Assembly (NCBI GenBank): GCA_009746045.1
Contig: RPFO01000667.1
Location: forward strand, 7,507,546-7,571,545
DNA from: Mesostigma viride
Taxonomy: Eukaryota > Streptophyta > Mesostigmatophyceae > Mesostigmatales > Mesostigmataceae
Length of the DNA stretch: 64,000 nt
Reading direction: 5' to 3'
Shown here: one piece after another, positions 53,633 to 63,707 of the stretch
Layout of the letters: each line of letters opens with the position of its first letter
How positions within the stretch are numbered: the stretch's first letter is position 1
The notes under the pieces: model-generated
The model's input: the letters and a program-made list of their open reading frames with translations, nothing else
The model's database searches: none
What the model was told of the DNA's origin: nothing
Translations under genes and position numbers: made by a program

Positions 53633-55843
53633 CTAATAGCCCTGCTGCACCGCAAAATCAGCCCGCGTACGGCGGAGCATGATGTCCGCCATGGCCCGAG
53701 TCAGCGCCACCGACAAGCGCTGACGCCAATATGACGTCCAGGTCCGCGCCGACCATGGGGCCCGCTGGCCCTCCAGGTCCAGCCGGTCCTCCCGGAGCCG
53801 GCAACACTCCTTGAAGAAGGCGGAGGTCAGGGGCCCCATGGCCCCAAACTCCTCCAGGACAAAGGGCACCACACGATGGTGCCCGACGTCGCCGTAGGCC
53901 AGGAGCTTGGCCCGCTCCGCCCGGTCCGCCGTGTAACCTGCCGTGAGGGAGGCCCCAGCCACGTGGCTAAGAGCCAAGGGCCGCGCCACCGAAACGTCAA
54001 TAAGCAGATGCCGGCCACCCCCCTCAAAGTCCAGCACCACGATGTCAGGCCGGTGGTTGGGGGAATAGAAGGCAGCGCCATCCGCATCCTCGGACCGGAT
54101 GTTCGCGTGGGGGAAAACCGACCGAATCATGGCGAGCACCACCGTCAGGAGGACAGTGTGCAAATACAAATACCAATTCTGATTCTGTTGGCCCCCCATG
54201 CAGGCAAGGTAGTGAGTCCCCGTGGGATCCAGCGGCTGCCCACAGCTACCACAAGGCCGCCCGGCCGGAACAAGAGGCTGCGGGGCAAATAGCTGGTGCC
54301 GGAGCGCCACCGAGTAGTGGCTGGGAGCCAAGGCGAATGGGGGGGCCATGGGAAGAGCACGAAGGTACGCCGAGCCCACACTCCGCAAGGAAAGCGAGAA
54401 CAGCCACGCACGTCCCTGGGCGTTGAGGTCCGCGAAAAGAGCAATCCAATCAGCCGTGTGCAGAATACCCGCGTAGGTTTTCTGGTGTTTATCGATGACG
54501 CGAGCAGGGAATGCGGCGGGAGATTGAACGGAGGCGACCGAGGGAGTGCCGCGAGGGAGGTGGCGCTGTACCGCCTGAGCGGCACGGACGGGAGAACAGG
54601 CCTGCTGGATCTCAGCATAGGCCTCCTGGATGGCGGTGACGAAGGGCAAAGGGCTGCTGGGGTCCAGGAGGTCAGGCGCTGCCGTTGCCAAAAGGGGCAG
54701 GAGCCGGCAGCTTTCCGCCCACGACTGAGCGACGGAGCCCAAAAAGGCTGCTGGGGCCAGCCGGGCGGCACGAGTCAGACCGCAGCCACCCATCCGTGCA
54801 GGCAGGGAGGCAATGCGAATAGCATGTGGCGGGAGGTCGGGGCCCGGGACCAGCTGCGCCAAGGCCGACTGGATGCGTTCGTCGTGGCCCTCGGCGGCCA
54901 GCCGGACCTGAGACGGAAGAGCGCCCCGGAGCCAGTGAACGACGCGAGGGTGAGCGCAAAACCACAGAAGCAGACCCTTGGTCTGCGAATCATGAAGGCG
55001 CGCAATCAAGGGCAGTACCTCAGTGCGTGCCTCGAGGGCGGCCCGCAGAGCATCGATGACAAACGCGGGGTCGCCAACCGGAACGCCGAGGACATCCAAC
55101 CCATGGAGGCGCTCGTCCCGGCCCAAGAGCTGGGGCGGAAAGCCGGAGCAATCACCTTGGGGCGAGTACACCGCGCACTTGGCAAGGGTCAACTGGAGGT
55201 TGATGTCGGCCACCGCGGTCTGCAGTGCCAGCAGAGCCGCGGTGGTGTCCGGCACAGGGCCCAGCAGGTAGATATCATCCAAGTAGGCCTGAATAGCGAC
55301 CGCCGGGTGGGCAGCATGGACCGCTTGGAGGCAACCCTGGAGGGGGGCGGCAAAGTACAGGGGTCCCAGGGGGTCCCCTTGCTGGGTGCCCGACCGCGAC
55401 AGCAGGCCGCCGCGAGTGCCGTCCTCCATGATGTGAACCAGTTGGCCGGGCTGGCCGTAGCACACGGCTGTCCAAGCGTACAAGTCCTCGAAGGACTCCA
55501 TGACGGCCGCAAACATGCTGGCGCGGGACAGACTGTTGAACGCGTTGTGGCAGTCGACCTTGACGACAGCGTGGGTGGGGTGGGCCTCGAGGTAGGCCTG
55601 CACCGAATGGATGAGGATATCCGCCCCGCCTGGAGTCGTCACCCCCAGCTGGGCCGCCACCGAGGTCTCACCCGCTGCGAGGGGCGGGCAGAAAAAGGCA
55701 CGGAGCTCGGGCGCCTTTTGGCGGCAGATCACTTTGCCCACGAGCTTGCGGAGCACCTCACCGCAGGCGATCGGGCGCACCTTGCCCTCGGGGGGGGCAA
55801 GACACCCTTGAGCAGAGCGAGGAGGCGAGCGCCCGCTAACCAC
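53633..55843 (-). pseudogene. RLE-type LINE protein, RT, CCHC and restriction-like endonuclease
   Basis: Over 720 codons open to the stop at 53,633. The RT has VKVDCHNAFNSLSR, SRSGTQQGDPLGPL and the catalytic AYLDDIYLLG near 55,280. Then come a thumb region, the knuckle CGSCGQPLDPTGTHYLACMG near 54,250-54,200, and an endonuclease core HRPDIVVLDFEGGGRHLLID followed by VSVARP near 54,060-54,000 (PD-x-D-x-x-D type). This domain cuts the target site in R2 and NeSL elements. Except for the upstream frame changes this long segment is intact, so the insertion is fairly young. Confidence 0.88.
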
Positions 55844-56520
55844 TCGCGCGCAGCGGGAGGAACGCGACCAGCCGCCAGGTCAATGAGGGTGTCAAAGAGA
55901 ATGTCCTCGCCCCCATGCCCCACCAGGACCTCCAAGTGCTCGTAGCGCCAGCCCGACGGCCCGGTAGAGGAAGCCCGCGGGACCTCACGCATCACCTCCA
56001 GGAAGCAGTCGCGGTCCAGCCGGAGGGGGGCCGGCAGGGGGTCCGGCACGGGCAGCTGGAATCCGGGCTCCGCAGGGTGAAGAGCCTCCAAGGCCGCCAG
56101 GGTAGCCGCATTGGCGGGGGCGAGCTTGGCCATTTCCAAGCGGGTCATGGCCCGGCTGAGCTGCCCCTCGCGGACGAGGCGGATGACGTCGGCGGCCACC
56201 CGCTCGAAGTTGACCTCCCCCGACAGCCGGGCCGTGCGCGGGGGCGGCACGCCAAACAGCCCCTCCCAGTCCCCCTGCAGAAAGCGTCGGCAACGGGCAA
56301 TAACCGCACCCTGGAGGCCGCGCACACCACGCCCGAGAGGGGTGAGGAGCAGGCGGGGGGTCACCATGTGCAGTTTAAAGCCCAGCGGGTCGTCCGGAGC
56401 GGCGTGCATGCGCCGGAGAGAAACGATTGCACATTGCGCGAAAAGGCTACGCGCGCGGTGGGGGAGGTCGGTCAGGGTAGACGTCGGGTTGATGGCGCAT
56501 GCATCCCAGGGACCGTGTCA
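55729..56520 (-). pseudogene. RLE-type LINE protein, region before and start of RT
   Basis: LSGEVNFERVAADVIRLVRE, then LRLDRDCFLEVMREVPRASS, TGPSGWRYEHLEVLVGHGGE and WLAGARLLALLKG. TGPSGW-x-YEHL is the RT0/RT1-like start seen in algal and oomycete LINEs. The frame changes at a run of seven to eight C near 55,795 and continues as KVRPIACGEVLRKLV. Confidence 0.75.
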
Positions 56521-57410
56521 AGCCAACGCCAACTGGCCGAGTAGTCGGGCGGCGGGGGCTGGGAGCCGGGGGAGCCGAGGCGGGAGGGGGGGAGGGGGCC
56601 GGGACTGCTGGCCGGTTGAGGGGCCGTTGAGCAACACAGGCGCGCGCGTGCTGAGCGCGCCCGTGAATGGAGTACACCCGCTGGCAGTGAGCTTCCGGGC
56701 ACCGGTAACAGCTCATGGCCTGCAGATCCGCCGCGCCGAGATCGGGGTGCACAGCGCGAAGGTGCTGGCAGAGGAGGTTACGGTTGTGGAACACACCCGC
56801 ACACGGGGACCCCGTGGGAAGCAGCACGGCACACCGGTGAAGGCCGTCGGCGGGCGCTGAGTGGCGGGGAGCGGCGCCAGCAAAGGCAGGACGTGGGGCC
56901 TGCGGCGTCTCCCCAGCCGGGCCGGCAGGCGCGCGCACCACGACCCGACCAGCGCCCGGCAGGCCCGCCGGGGCCACGGAGGAGGCAGTGCCCACCGGGG
57001 AGACCCCCAGCGGAGGGGGATCGAGAACGCCGGCGCCCCTCCCAGGGGGACTCGCCAGCGCGCCCGCGACCACCCCAGGCCCCGGCAACGAGGCCGGGGG
57101 CGGAGGCCGAGGGGTCGGGGAGGCAGCTGGCCCCGGGGCCCGGTGGGGACCCGGCAGGGGACCCAGCGAGACCGGGGGCGGGCCGAGAGGAAGCGCAGTC
57201 CCAGGGGGCGGCACAACAGCCCGGCACAACGGGCAGCGCGGCACGGAGTGGAGCAAGCTGCGCGCGATGCACGCTTGATGGAATGTGTGGCCGCACGCGG
57301 GCAGGCGACACAAGCCATCCCCCGGCCGGAAGGGCTCAAGGCAGATGGCACAGGAGCCCGACTCGGGGTCGTCCCCCTCCAGAAGGGACCGGACATGAGG
57401 GGGGGGCGGG
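56447..57410 (-). pseudogene. RLE-type LINE protein, RING-H2 finger and Cys/His fingers
   Basis: The RING-H2 lies at about 57,352-57,225: CAICLEPF, a 13-residue loop with Cys in the middle, then CGHTFHQACI and CPLCRAVV. The eight zinc ligands have regular spacing (C-x2-C, C-x-H-x2-H-x2-C, C-x2-C). RING-H2 fingers usually recruit E2 enzymes in ubiquitin transfer. A long Pro-rich linker follows. Near 56,840-56,650 are Cys/His motifs (CAVLLPTGSPCAGVFHNRNL with a following H, then CYRCPEAHC and H-x3-H), in the place where R2-type elements have DNA-binding zinc fingers. The frame changes near 56,500. Confidence 0.75.
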
Positions 57411-58101
57411 TCCCAGCCGGCCTCCCAGCAACCCGGGAGGCGGCAATCTGGGCGCGCGAGAGGATGCCGACCGGTTGGTCAGCCGCGGGGTGCCATTCGT
57501 GCGGGATGCCTGCCAACTCCAGGATGTCGTGGAGGAAGGCAGAAACAGGCGTCCCCGCGGTTAGGGGCTGGGCGCGCCCGGCCGAGTCCACCAAGATGGC
57601 CTGGCCGCCCTGAACCGCGATGGGGGCCCCGAACTCCACACGCAGCATGGCGGCCTGCGCCAGGCTGAGGGAGGTGATGAGAAAGCCCCCACTGGCAACC
57701 GGGCCGGGAGGCGGGGCCTGGGCGTCCAAGAAGAGGCGAAGCTGCCGCGGGGACATGAGGCCCAGGTCGGCGCCGCCCGCGAGGTAGGCCGCCCGCACCG
57801 AGACCTGTGCGTCTCGAGCCACCGCCGTGACGAACTCGACCACCGCCTGACCCACCCGCTCGTCCAGGGAAAGCAGCTCTTCCTGCCGGGCGGCCGGGAG
57901 ATGCCACGGCAGCCGGCAGCCGGCGTGATATCCTTCCAAGACATACCCCCAAAGAGTCGAGGCCGTCACCGGGGGGGCGGCGGAAAGAAATGTCGCCCGC
58001 ACCTGCGCAACTAGGGCCAGGAAGGCCGGGGGCCTAGGGAGCGAGGGGAAGGCGGCCTGGAGCCCGACCGCGTCCAGCAACAAAGGGCAGTACGCCCAAG
58101 A
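56713..58101 (-). pseudogene. RLE-type LINE protein, N-terminal domain
   Basis: About 230 codons are meaningful, up to the frame change near 57,405: SAAPPVTASTLWGYVLEGYH, AGGADLGLMSPRQLRLFLDA, LAQAAMLRVEFGAPIAVQGG and SAFLHDILELAGIPHEWHPA. I do not recognise this domain. It is helical in the first half and more strand-like in the second. Below about 57,405 the open frame is a by-product of the RING frame. Confidence 0.55.
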
Positions 58102-58117
58102 AAGCGAGCACATATAT
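58102..58117. repeat. target-site duplication, right copy
   Basis: Matches 53,477-53,492 over all 16 bases. Confidence 0.9.
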
Positions 58118-58834
58118 GGTAGTGTTTACCCCCCAAAATTGGGGGTCATCGGACAACCCTGGCAAGGTTAACTGTGACGTATAACAGCATAAGGTACATG
58201 GTTTTTGACATTTTTGCACATATGGAGGCAAGCAATCAACATCAAATTTTATTCCATTGACCCAGAAACTTGCATGCAAACTGAATTATGGTCCTCCATC
58301 ATGATGACATTGTGAAGTCTCAGTTTGCACCCCACCTTCAACATGTTGGTGACGTTTGACAGCATAAAAAGTCAATTTTATTACCATTTCACTAGTTTTT
58401 TACATCCAAGAGGGCCATAACCATTTCAAACAAGGCACACAACTTAAATGCATAATTGACAAAGGCCAGGTAAAGCATGCACCAAGGTTGAGGTCACCTA
58501 TAGACCTATTTGTGACAGTCAATAGCATAAAAAATGCAGTTTTTGCTCATTTCTTTCATTTTGCATAAGTCAAATCATGCAGATTGCATCCAATATGATT
58601 CCACTTGACCCAAAACTTGCAGACACATTGAATTCGAATCCATGTCATGATGACAATGCCAAATCTCAGTTCCTAAACCAACGTTTAACATACCATCAGT
58701 TGACATATGGCAGCATTAATGGTCACTTGGACACATATTATATGGATTGAACATGGCGAATGATGTTGACAACATCAATTATGATACAATGTCCTAAGTT
58801 GTACAATCAAGGTGTGAACAAGCTCGTAAATGTT
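58118..58834. repeat. diverged tandem repeat, about 347-bp period with a half-period of about 170 bp
   Basis: A phrase of the form GTGACGTNTNACAGCATAA recurs near 58,174, 58,349, 58,512 and 58,700. A longer block (AACTTGCANNCANANTGAAT, then CATGATGACA, then TCTCAGTT) recurs near 58,266 and 58,613. The copies are strongly diverged, as in an old satellite. Confidence 0.65.
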
Positions 58835-60181
58835 CTAAATGCTATGCATAAAACACCAGTCACTTGGTAAATAAAACATGCAGCGTACAGCCCGCTGCCG
58901 CTTTATCGTCTGCCTCTCTCTCCTACTTGGGCTGCGCTGGAGGCCTGGCATGTGATCTAGTTGAGTCCTGCGCTGCTCCATTGTCACTACTTGCAGCAGC
59001 ACACCCTTGGTCTTGCCCTTCTTGTTCGAGGCCAGGCGCCCATCCACATGCGTGGATGTGGGGGGGGCTGGCATGCATGCGTGGGTGTGGGGGGGGCTGG
59101 CATGCATGCGTGGGTGTGGGGGGGGGCTGGCATGCAATGTGTGGGTGTGGTGGGGAGCTGGCATGCATACGTGGGTGTGTGGGGGGCTGGCATGCATGCG
59201 TGGGTGTGGGGGGGGCTGGCATGCATGCGTGGGTGTCTGGGGGGGCTGGCATGCATGCGTGGGGGGGGGGGGAGCTGGCATGCATGCGTGGGTGTGGGGG
59301 GGCTGGCATGCATGCGTGGGTGTGTGGGGGGGCTGGCATGCATGCGTGGGTGTGGGGGGGACCTGGCATGCATGCGTGGGTGTGGGGGGGGGCTGGCATG
59401 CATGCGTGGGTGTGGGGGGGGCCTGGCATGCATGCGTGGGTGTGCGGGGGGGATGGCATGCATGCGTGGGTGTGTGGGGAGGCTGGCATGCATGCGTGGG
59501 TGTGGGGGGGGGCTGGCATGCATGCGTAGGTGTGAGGGGGGGCATGACCATGGTAGAAAATGTTATCTTGAGGGAGCACTCTCCATGGGAAGTGGATGCC
59601 CAGGTGGCTGTTAAGGGGGGCACAATAACAGAAAGAGTGCTATCCACCATCACCCTAGCCCCTGCCCACACTGTGGCTACCTTGCTGGTGTCACCTTCCC
59701 TCAACAGGTATTCTATTACGTTAAAATCCGTTAACACGCGCTTGGCCTTCGTTGCATTTTCCTTGAAGTTGCCATGGCACCTTCCCTGCGGCTGATCGGC
59801 TGCGCCCTCCCCTACGTGCTTGAACATTGTATCAAACGCCTCACGGGGGCAAGGAGAGATAACAAAATATTTGTTCGCAAACGGTTTCCATCCCATGGCA
59901 GCAGCCGCCTTAAGATTGTACAAGACCTGCCACGGGCGGATGTTGACAGCGCAAAAATTCTGCAGCTTTAAGTCGCAGTTTACGCACTTGCTGGTGTGAA
60001 TCGTGCGGGGCAGGCCGCCATACGTGAGATCGCCATCTGAGGTGCGCCGTCGTAGCTTGTCACACCGGTAGCAATAGCGCAGGTTGCCTTCCGTCGAATT
60101 CATGATGATCTGAGCAATACAATGAAGCATCGGGGGGAGAGGGGGGCGGTGGATTTCAGGGTTTTTAGAGCTCCGAAGCAC
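58835..60181 (-). CDS. unrecognised protein with Cys-rich N-terminus and Thr/His/Cys/Pro repeats
   Basis: 448 codons. The true start may be the internal Met of MNSTEGNLRYCYRCDKLRRR, as the first 26 residues look like leader. The N-terminal 170 residues look folded: CYRC, then CVNCDLKLQNFC (two Cys pairs, a possible zinc site), then WQVLYNLKAAAAMGWKPFAN and CPREAFDTMFKHVG. The middle is a minisatellite read as TPTHACQPP repeats, whose frame drifts because G-run lengths vary. A basic tail, SNKKGKTKGV and SRRERQTIKRQR, follows. I know no family. It could be a host gene or an element's accessory gene. Confidence 0.5.
   Translation of the reverse strand: MLRSSKNPEIHRPPLPPMLHCIAQIIMNSTEGNLRYCYRCDKLRRRTSDGDLTYGGLPRTIHTSKCVNCDLKLQNFCAVNIRPWQVLYNLKAAAAMGWKPFANKYFVISPCPREAFDTMFKHVGEGAADQPQGRCHGNFKENATKAKRVLTDFNVIEYLLREGDTSKVATVWAGARVMVDSTLSVIVPPLTATWASTSHGECSLKITFSTMVMPPLTPTHACQPPPTPTHACQPPHTPTHACHPPRTPTHACQAPPTPTHACQPPPTPTHACQVPPTPTHACQPPHTPTHACQPPHTHACMPAPPPPTHACQPPQTPTHACQPPPHPRMHASPPHTHVCMPAPHHTHTLHASPPPHPRMHASPPHTHACMPAPPTSTHVDGRLASNKKGKTKGVLLQVVTMEQRRTQLDHMPGLQRSPSRRERQTIKRQRAVRCMFYLPSDWCFMHSI
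59045..59535. repeat. minisatellite, 26-30-bp units
   Basis: About 17 units of CTGGCATGCATGCGTGGGTG followed by a G-run of 6 to 11. All three minus frames are open (THACQPP, HTHACMPAP and HPRMHASP versions), so the reading frame through it is uncertain. Confidence 0.92.
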
Positions 60182-60644
60182 CCACTAGCAGATTTAACGA
60201 GGAAATTAACCGAACTGAAAATTTTTCGGGAAAAGCTCGTGGTAACGCTAAAATAGACTTACCAACGAAGAGAAATTCGCTCTTATCGCACGCGAGCCCC
60301 GTGGAGGCTGGGCTACCGCGATGGTGTACTTTTTTGCATCTGCGGACAGCAGCCCGCAAAAGGGTCGGCAGGCTCGTACCCACCCCCGCGCGAATATTTT
60401 TTTCAGCTTGCAGCACGTCGGTAAAATAGAAAAAAAAATATCATGAGCGATCGCATCTCTCGGAGCATGTGCAGCAAAATTTTCCAGCGTTAATAATGCT
60501 TAAATGCCTCCATCAAGGTCACCGCCATTAAATCAGCCGACATAGCTTTTTGGCCACAATTTGCACCGAAATTTGGTCCGTACCGTCCAGCTCAGTCGGG
60601 CAAGTCGGAAAGATTTTTCCGGCCGGCTCTCCGCGGGAAAAATT
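60182..60644. other. upstream region of the preceding minus-strand gene
   Basis: No ORF recognised. AT-rich stretches near 60,420-60,440 may be promoter sequence of the minus-strand gene; this is a guess from position. Confidence 0.35.
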
Positions 60645-61973
60645 TGATGTGTCCCCACCCCCCTGATTGCTGTCATCCGCTCGCTGTATGAGGGGTTGAC
60701 CATCTCGGTGTGCACTCTTGAAACACGGCAATATCCCGCCATGTCCACTGCAGACAGGCGTCTGGCAGGGCTGCGTCCTGTCACCGGCCGTACCTGTTCA
60801 TTATTGTTGTGGATTATGTTGTGCGCCAAGCACGTGCCCGCTTTGCTAGCATTGCTGGCCGTGCCCCTGGCCTCGAGATTCGGAACGAGCCCGGGGAAGG
60901 GGGGCCGACTAACCAGCAGAATTCACTCGCTGAGCTCATTTATGCCGACGACATCACGCTCATTGAGCAGCCGGATTCTGCCCAACTTTGGTTAACCTGC
61001 CGGCCTGGCTAGAGCTTGAGGCCCGGGCTGTTTGTATCGAAATCAGCCCCAAGACGGAGGCCATGGCCGGCCTCGGCCTGGCGCCCCGCCCCCCCCCTGA
61101 GCTCCGCCTGTTAGACGACACCCCAGTTCTCTTCCCCGCTAGGAACCGGTCGCTTCAAGCTGCCAGGCAGCTGGCTCCCCGACTGGGAGGACGATGTCCA
61201 TGACGATCGACCCGGATCGGTATGGCCTGGGCACAGCTCCACGAGCACCGTCGCTGGTGGAGCAACCCCGCCTTGCCCCGGACTGTCAAGCGCGACCTCT
61301 CCAAGGTAGTCATCCTGACGACCCTGACCTATGGAGCCGAGACGTGGACGCTAACGCAGGAGCTGGAGCAGCAACTCGACGGCGCAGTCACCAAGATTCT
61401 ACGTAGTGCGCTCAGTATTCCATGCATGCAGAATGCACGTTAGCCATGCGGATTTGTATGCTGATTTACCATATGCTTCCCATATCATTAGGCACCGGCG
61501 CCTGGGCCTAGCTGGGCACCTCGCACGCACAGATAAGGTAGACACGATGGATAGCTCAGCAGGCACCAAGCCCGCCCAACCTGGGCGTTTTTTCCTCACA
61601 TGGCGTGCCCCGGGCCGAGCGCGGCGGGGGCGCCACCCGTGGACTTTCCGGGCCGGACTAGGCTTCTGGCATGGATATGTGTTGCCCACGTTGCAATGAG
61701 CTCACGCCAGGGCAGCCCCTTGGCATGTCTGTCATCTGGAGGCAGATGGTTCGCAAGGATAGGTGGCAGGTAGTCATGAAGGAGACCCCCCCCAAGTCAG
61801 TGGGGGCTCCGTGTGTGACTGTGTATGGCATTCACAGTGATTCCCGAGGGCCGTGGTGCCCACAACCCCGCGTAACTAGGTCTTAGATAGCTAGAGCTCC
61901 CTCCCTCCCATCCCATCCCACTCTCGACTGTACTGAGGACTTGTGCTCACGTAACGCTGTTTAATTAATTAAT
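60645..61973 (+). pseudogene. APE-type LINE copy, 5'-truncated, diverged
   Basis: Starts inside the RT (CTGATTGCTGTCATCCGC) and contains LQTGVWQGCVLSP in two frames near 60,745-60,780, LIYADDITLIEQPDSAQLW near 60,935-60,990, VILTTLTYGAETWTLTQELE near 61,305-61,365, LGLAGHLARTDKVD near 61,505-61,545 and WRQMVRKDRWQVVMKET near 61,735-61,785. It ends in TTAATTAATTAA at about 61,960-61,972. The palindrome is eroded (CTCACGTAACGCTG). It differs more from the other copies, so it is older or from another subfamily. Confidence 0.82.
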
Positions 61974-62364
61974 CCTCGCACAGGCTTATGAGGAGGCTCA
62001 GGAGGCCTGCGCTCAGCAGGAGGACTCGCTAGCACAGAGTTTGGCACGAAGTCTGTGACATACATGCATGCGCGATCAATGACACCGATCAAATGCCATC
62101 CAACGTGCACCCGAAAGCCATGCTGAATATCTTTACTAAATGCAAAGGGGTGGCCACATACCTTACCGTACGCGGTACGCCTTCACGCGACCGTTCCTTG
62201 AGCATGGTCAGCCTTGTAAATATGTGCATAGCAACAGTGGTGGTAGCACTAGCATGCCTGAGGCCAGCATTTCCTATGTTTCCCCCAGGTTATGAGACGG
62301 GAAGGTTCTTACAAACCAAGCTAATCAACACAACAACACCTCCTAAGCTGAACTTCCACACTCG
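61974..62364. other. no gene recognised
   Basis: Short ORFs only. Confidence 0.4.
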
Positions 62365-62481
62365 ACATGGTCAACTAGGACCTAGATAGCTTATACCATC
62401 CATTCCATCCCATGTTCCCCTCCCACTGAGGACTTATGCTCACGTGACGCAGTCACGTGTCTATTAATTAATTAATTAATG
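62365..62481 (+). mobile_element. 3'-terminal fragment of an APE-type LINE
   Basis: Only the last 115 bp of the family: CCATTCCATCCCATGTTCCC, then the palindrome CACGTGACGCAGTCACGTG at 62,441-62,459, then TTAATTAATTAATTAAT. It shows extreme 5' truncation. Confidence 0.85.
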
Positions 62482-63323
62482 GTCAACAAACAAGGACAAT
62501 GGAGGGCAAGCCAGGAACCAAGTAAGGCCATGGTAGGGTCATGCATGGTGTCTTACATTTGAGCGCAGCCGCCATAGCGGCAAGCCGACCTTGCCAGCAA
62601 ATGCTGGGATCACGTTGTGAAGCTGAATTTAAGAGCTAGACCTCCCTACGTCCCCTACACCACTCAATTAACGACTAGTGACTGCCCATCACAGCTGACA
62701 GCTGCGGCACGCCTGGCGCAGGTAGAAGGTCTAGTGATGCACGTTAGAAGCTACCTAGGCCTGCACTTCGGCCGGGATCACACTCAACGCCGGCACAAAA
62801 ATGCCGGCCGGTGCAGTACCCTTGTGACAAGCGCTAGTACTACGCTACCTACGGTCACCTTTGAGCCCGTCCGCGTGTCACATATAAAATGAGCAAAGCT
62901 CAACAAATTTGAGTACTGTCAATTTCTGCGGCACCAATCTGGGCAGCCTGGGTCTCTGAAATGGCCACAAACCAACATCCGGCGTAGCTACAATAGGTGA
63001 CAGTCTCCATATTGATTGACGGTACCACATCAGCATCCACACCTTGTAGATGCGCCAGCCGCCATAGCTCGGTTAGGGCCACCCGATGATCGTTCTAGTA
63101 CACCAGCCAAGAGAAAAAGGCTTTGATGTTCTCTCACTTATTGCTGTAGATTTTAGATGCCACACACATTAATTCAGCTGCAACATCCCTGTTGGGGTTG
63201 CTTGCTGTGTGATCCTGCTGACTACACATACTGACTTGGTACGGATCCTCGCCGTGTCAAGCCTGTGCTGGCTGACTTATCGACTACTATATGCTTTAGG
63301 CACAGCCGTACTGCATGGGATCG
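62482..63323. other. no gene recognised
   Basis: No supported ORF. It may contain downstream exons of the minus-strand LRR gene. Confidence 0.4.
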
Positions 63324-63707
63324 TCACTTCACTTCTCCTTGCTCCTGGCTCGCGACACTACCGTTGCTGGCTGCAACCGAGGCGGCATATTTGGCCGTCC
63401 TCTGCAGTCGGCGCGTTCGTAGTAACAGCTGCGCCCTCAGGTACGAAACAATCAAGGGGCCCCCTTTCAAGAGGACCTCGCTTGGCGGCAGCAGCAGCGG
63501 GTTGGACTCCAGTCGCATTACGCGCAGGCCCTGGCAGCGACCCAGCTCTAACGGCAATGCTGTCAGCCGGTTGAAGCTCGCGTGCAGCTCTTTTAGAGAC
63601 AGCAGCGTGCCCATTTCGACGGGCAGGCTGTCCAGTCGATTGCGGCTTATGTTCAGCACCTGGTCAAACAGGCCCCAGGTCAACACCCAAGCAGCCGGGA
63701 GAGGCAT
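63324..63707 (-). CDS. exon of a leucine-rich-repeat protein (Shoc2/PIRL-like)
   Basis: The frame reads VLNISRNRLDSLPVEMGTLL, SLKELHASFNRLTALPLELG and then LRVMRLESNPLLLPPSEVLL, three 23-residue LRRs of the LxxLxxSxNxLxxLPxxL type. A cap region GGPLIVSYLRAQ follows, as in plant intracellular Ras-group LRR proteins and Shoc2 relatives, where these repeats bind partner proteins. An acceptor TTTGACCAG at 63,660 would start the exon at GTGCTGAAC. The frame before it is probably intron. The 3' limit is unknown; the residues after LRAQLLLR may be intronic. The gene extends beyond the right edge or into upstream exons not visible. Confidence 0.7.
   Translation of the reverse strand: MPLPAAWVLTWGLFDQVLNISRNRLDSLPVEMGTLLSLKELHASFNRLTALPLELGRCQGLRVMRLESNPLLLPPSEVLLKGGPLIVSYLRAQLLLRTRRLQRTAKYAASVAASNGSVASQEQGEVK

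Larger units (their letters stand above)
53493..58101 (-). mobile_element. LINE with restriction-like endonuclease and RING-H2 finger
   Basis: About 4.6 kb, bounded by a perfect 16-bp target duplication (53,477-53,492 and 58,102-58,117). One long minus-strand protein is spread over three frame changes, near 57,405, 56,500 and 55,795; the first and last lie in runs of C (G on the plus strand). Domain order: unrecognised N-terminal domain, RING-H2, Pro-rich linker, Cys/His fingers, RT with YLDD, CCHC, and restriction-like endonuclease. That RT-then-endonuclease order is the R2/NeSL type. The 3' UTR is about 140 bp. The ATG at 58,113 is in the duplicated target, so the 5' end is probably truncated. 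Confidence 0.85.

Noticed and set aside
54296-55945. 549-codon plus-strand ORF
   Set aside because: Antisense to the RT, whose YLDD, CCHC and endonuclease motifs are clear on the minus strand.
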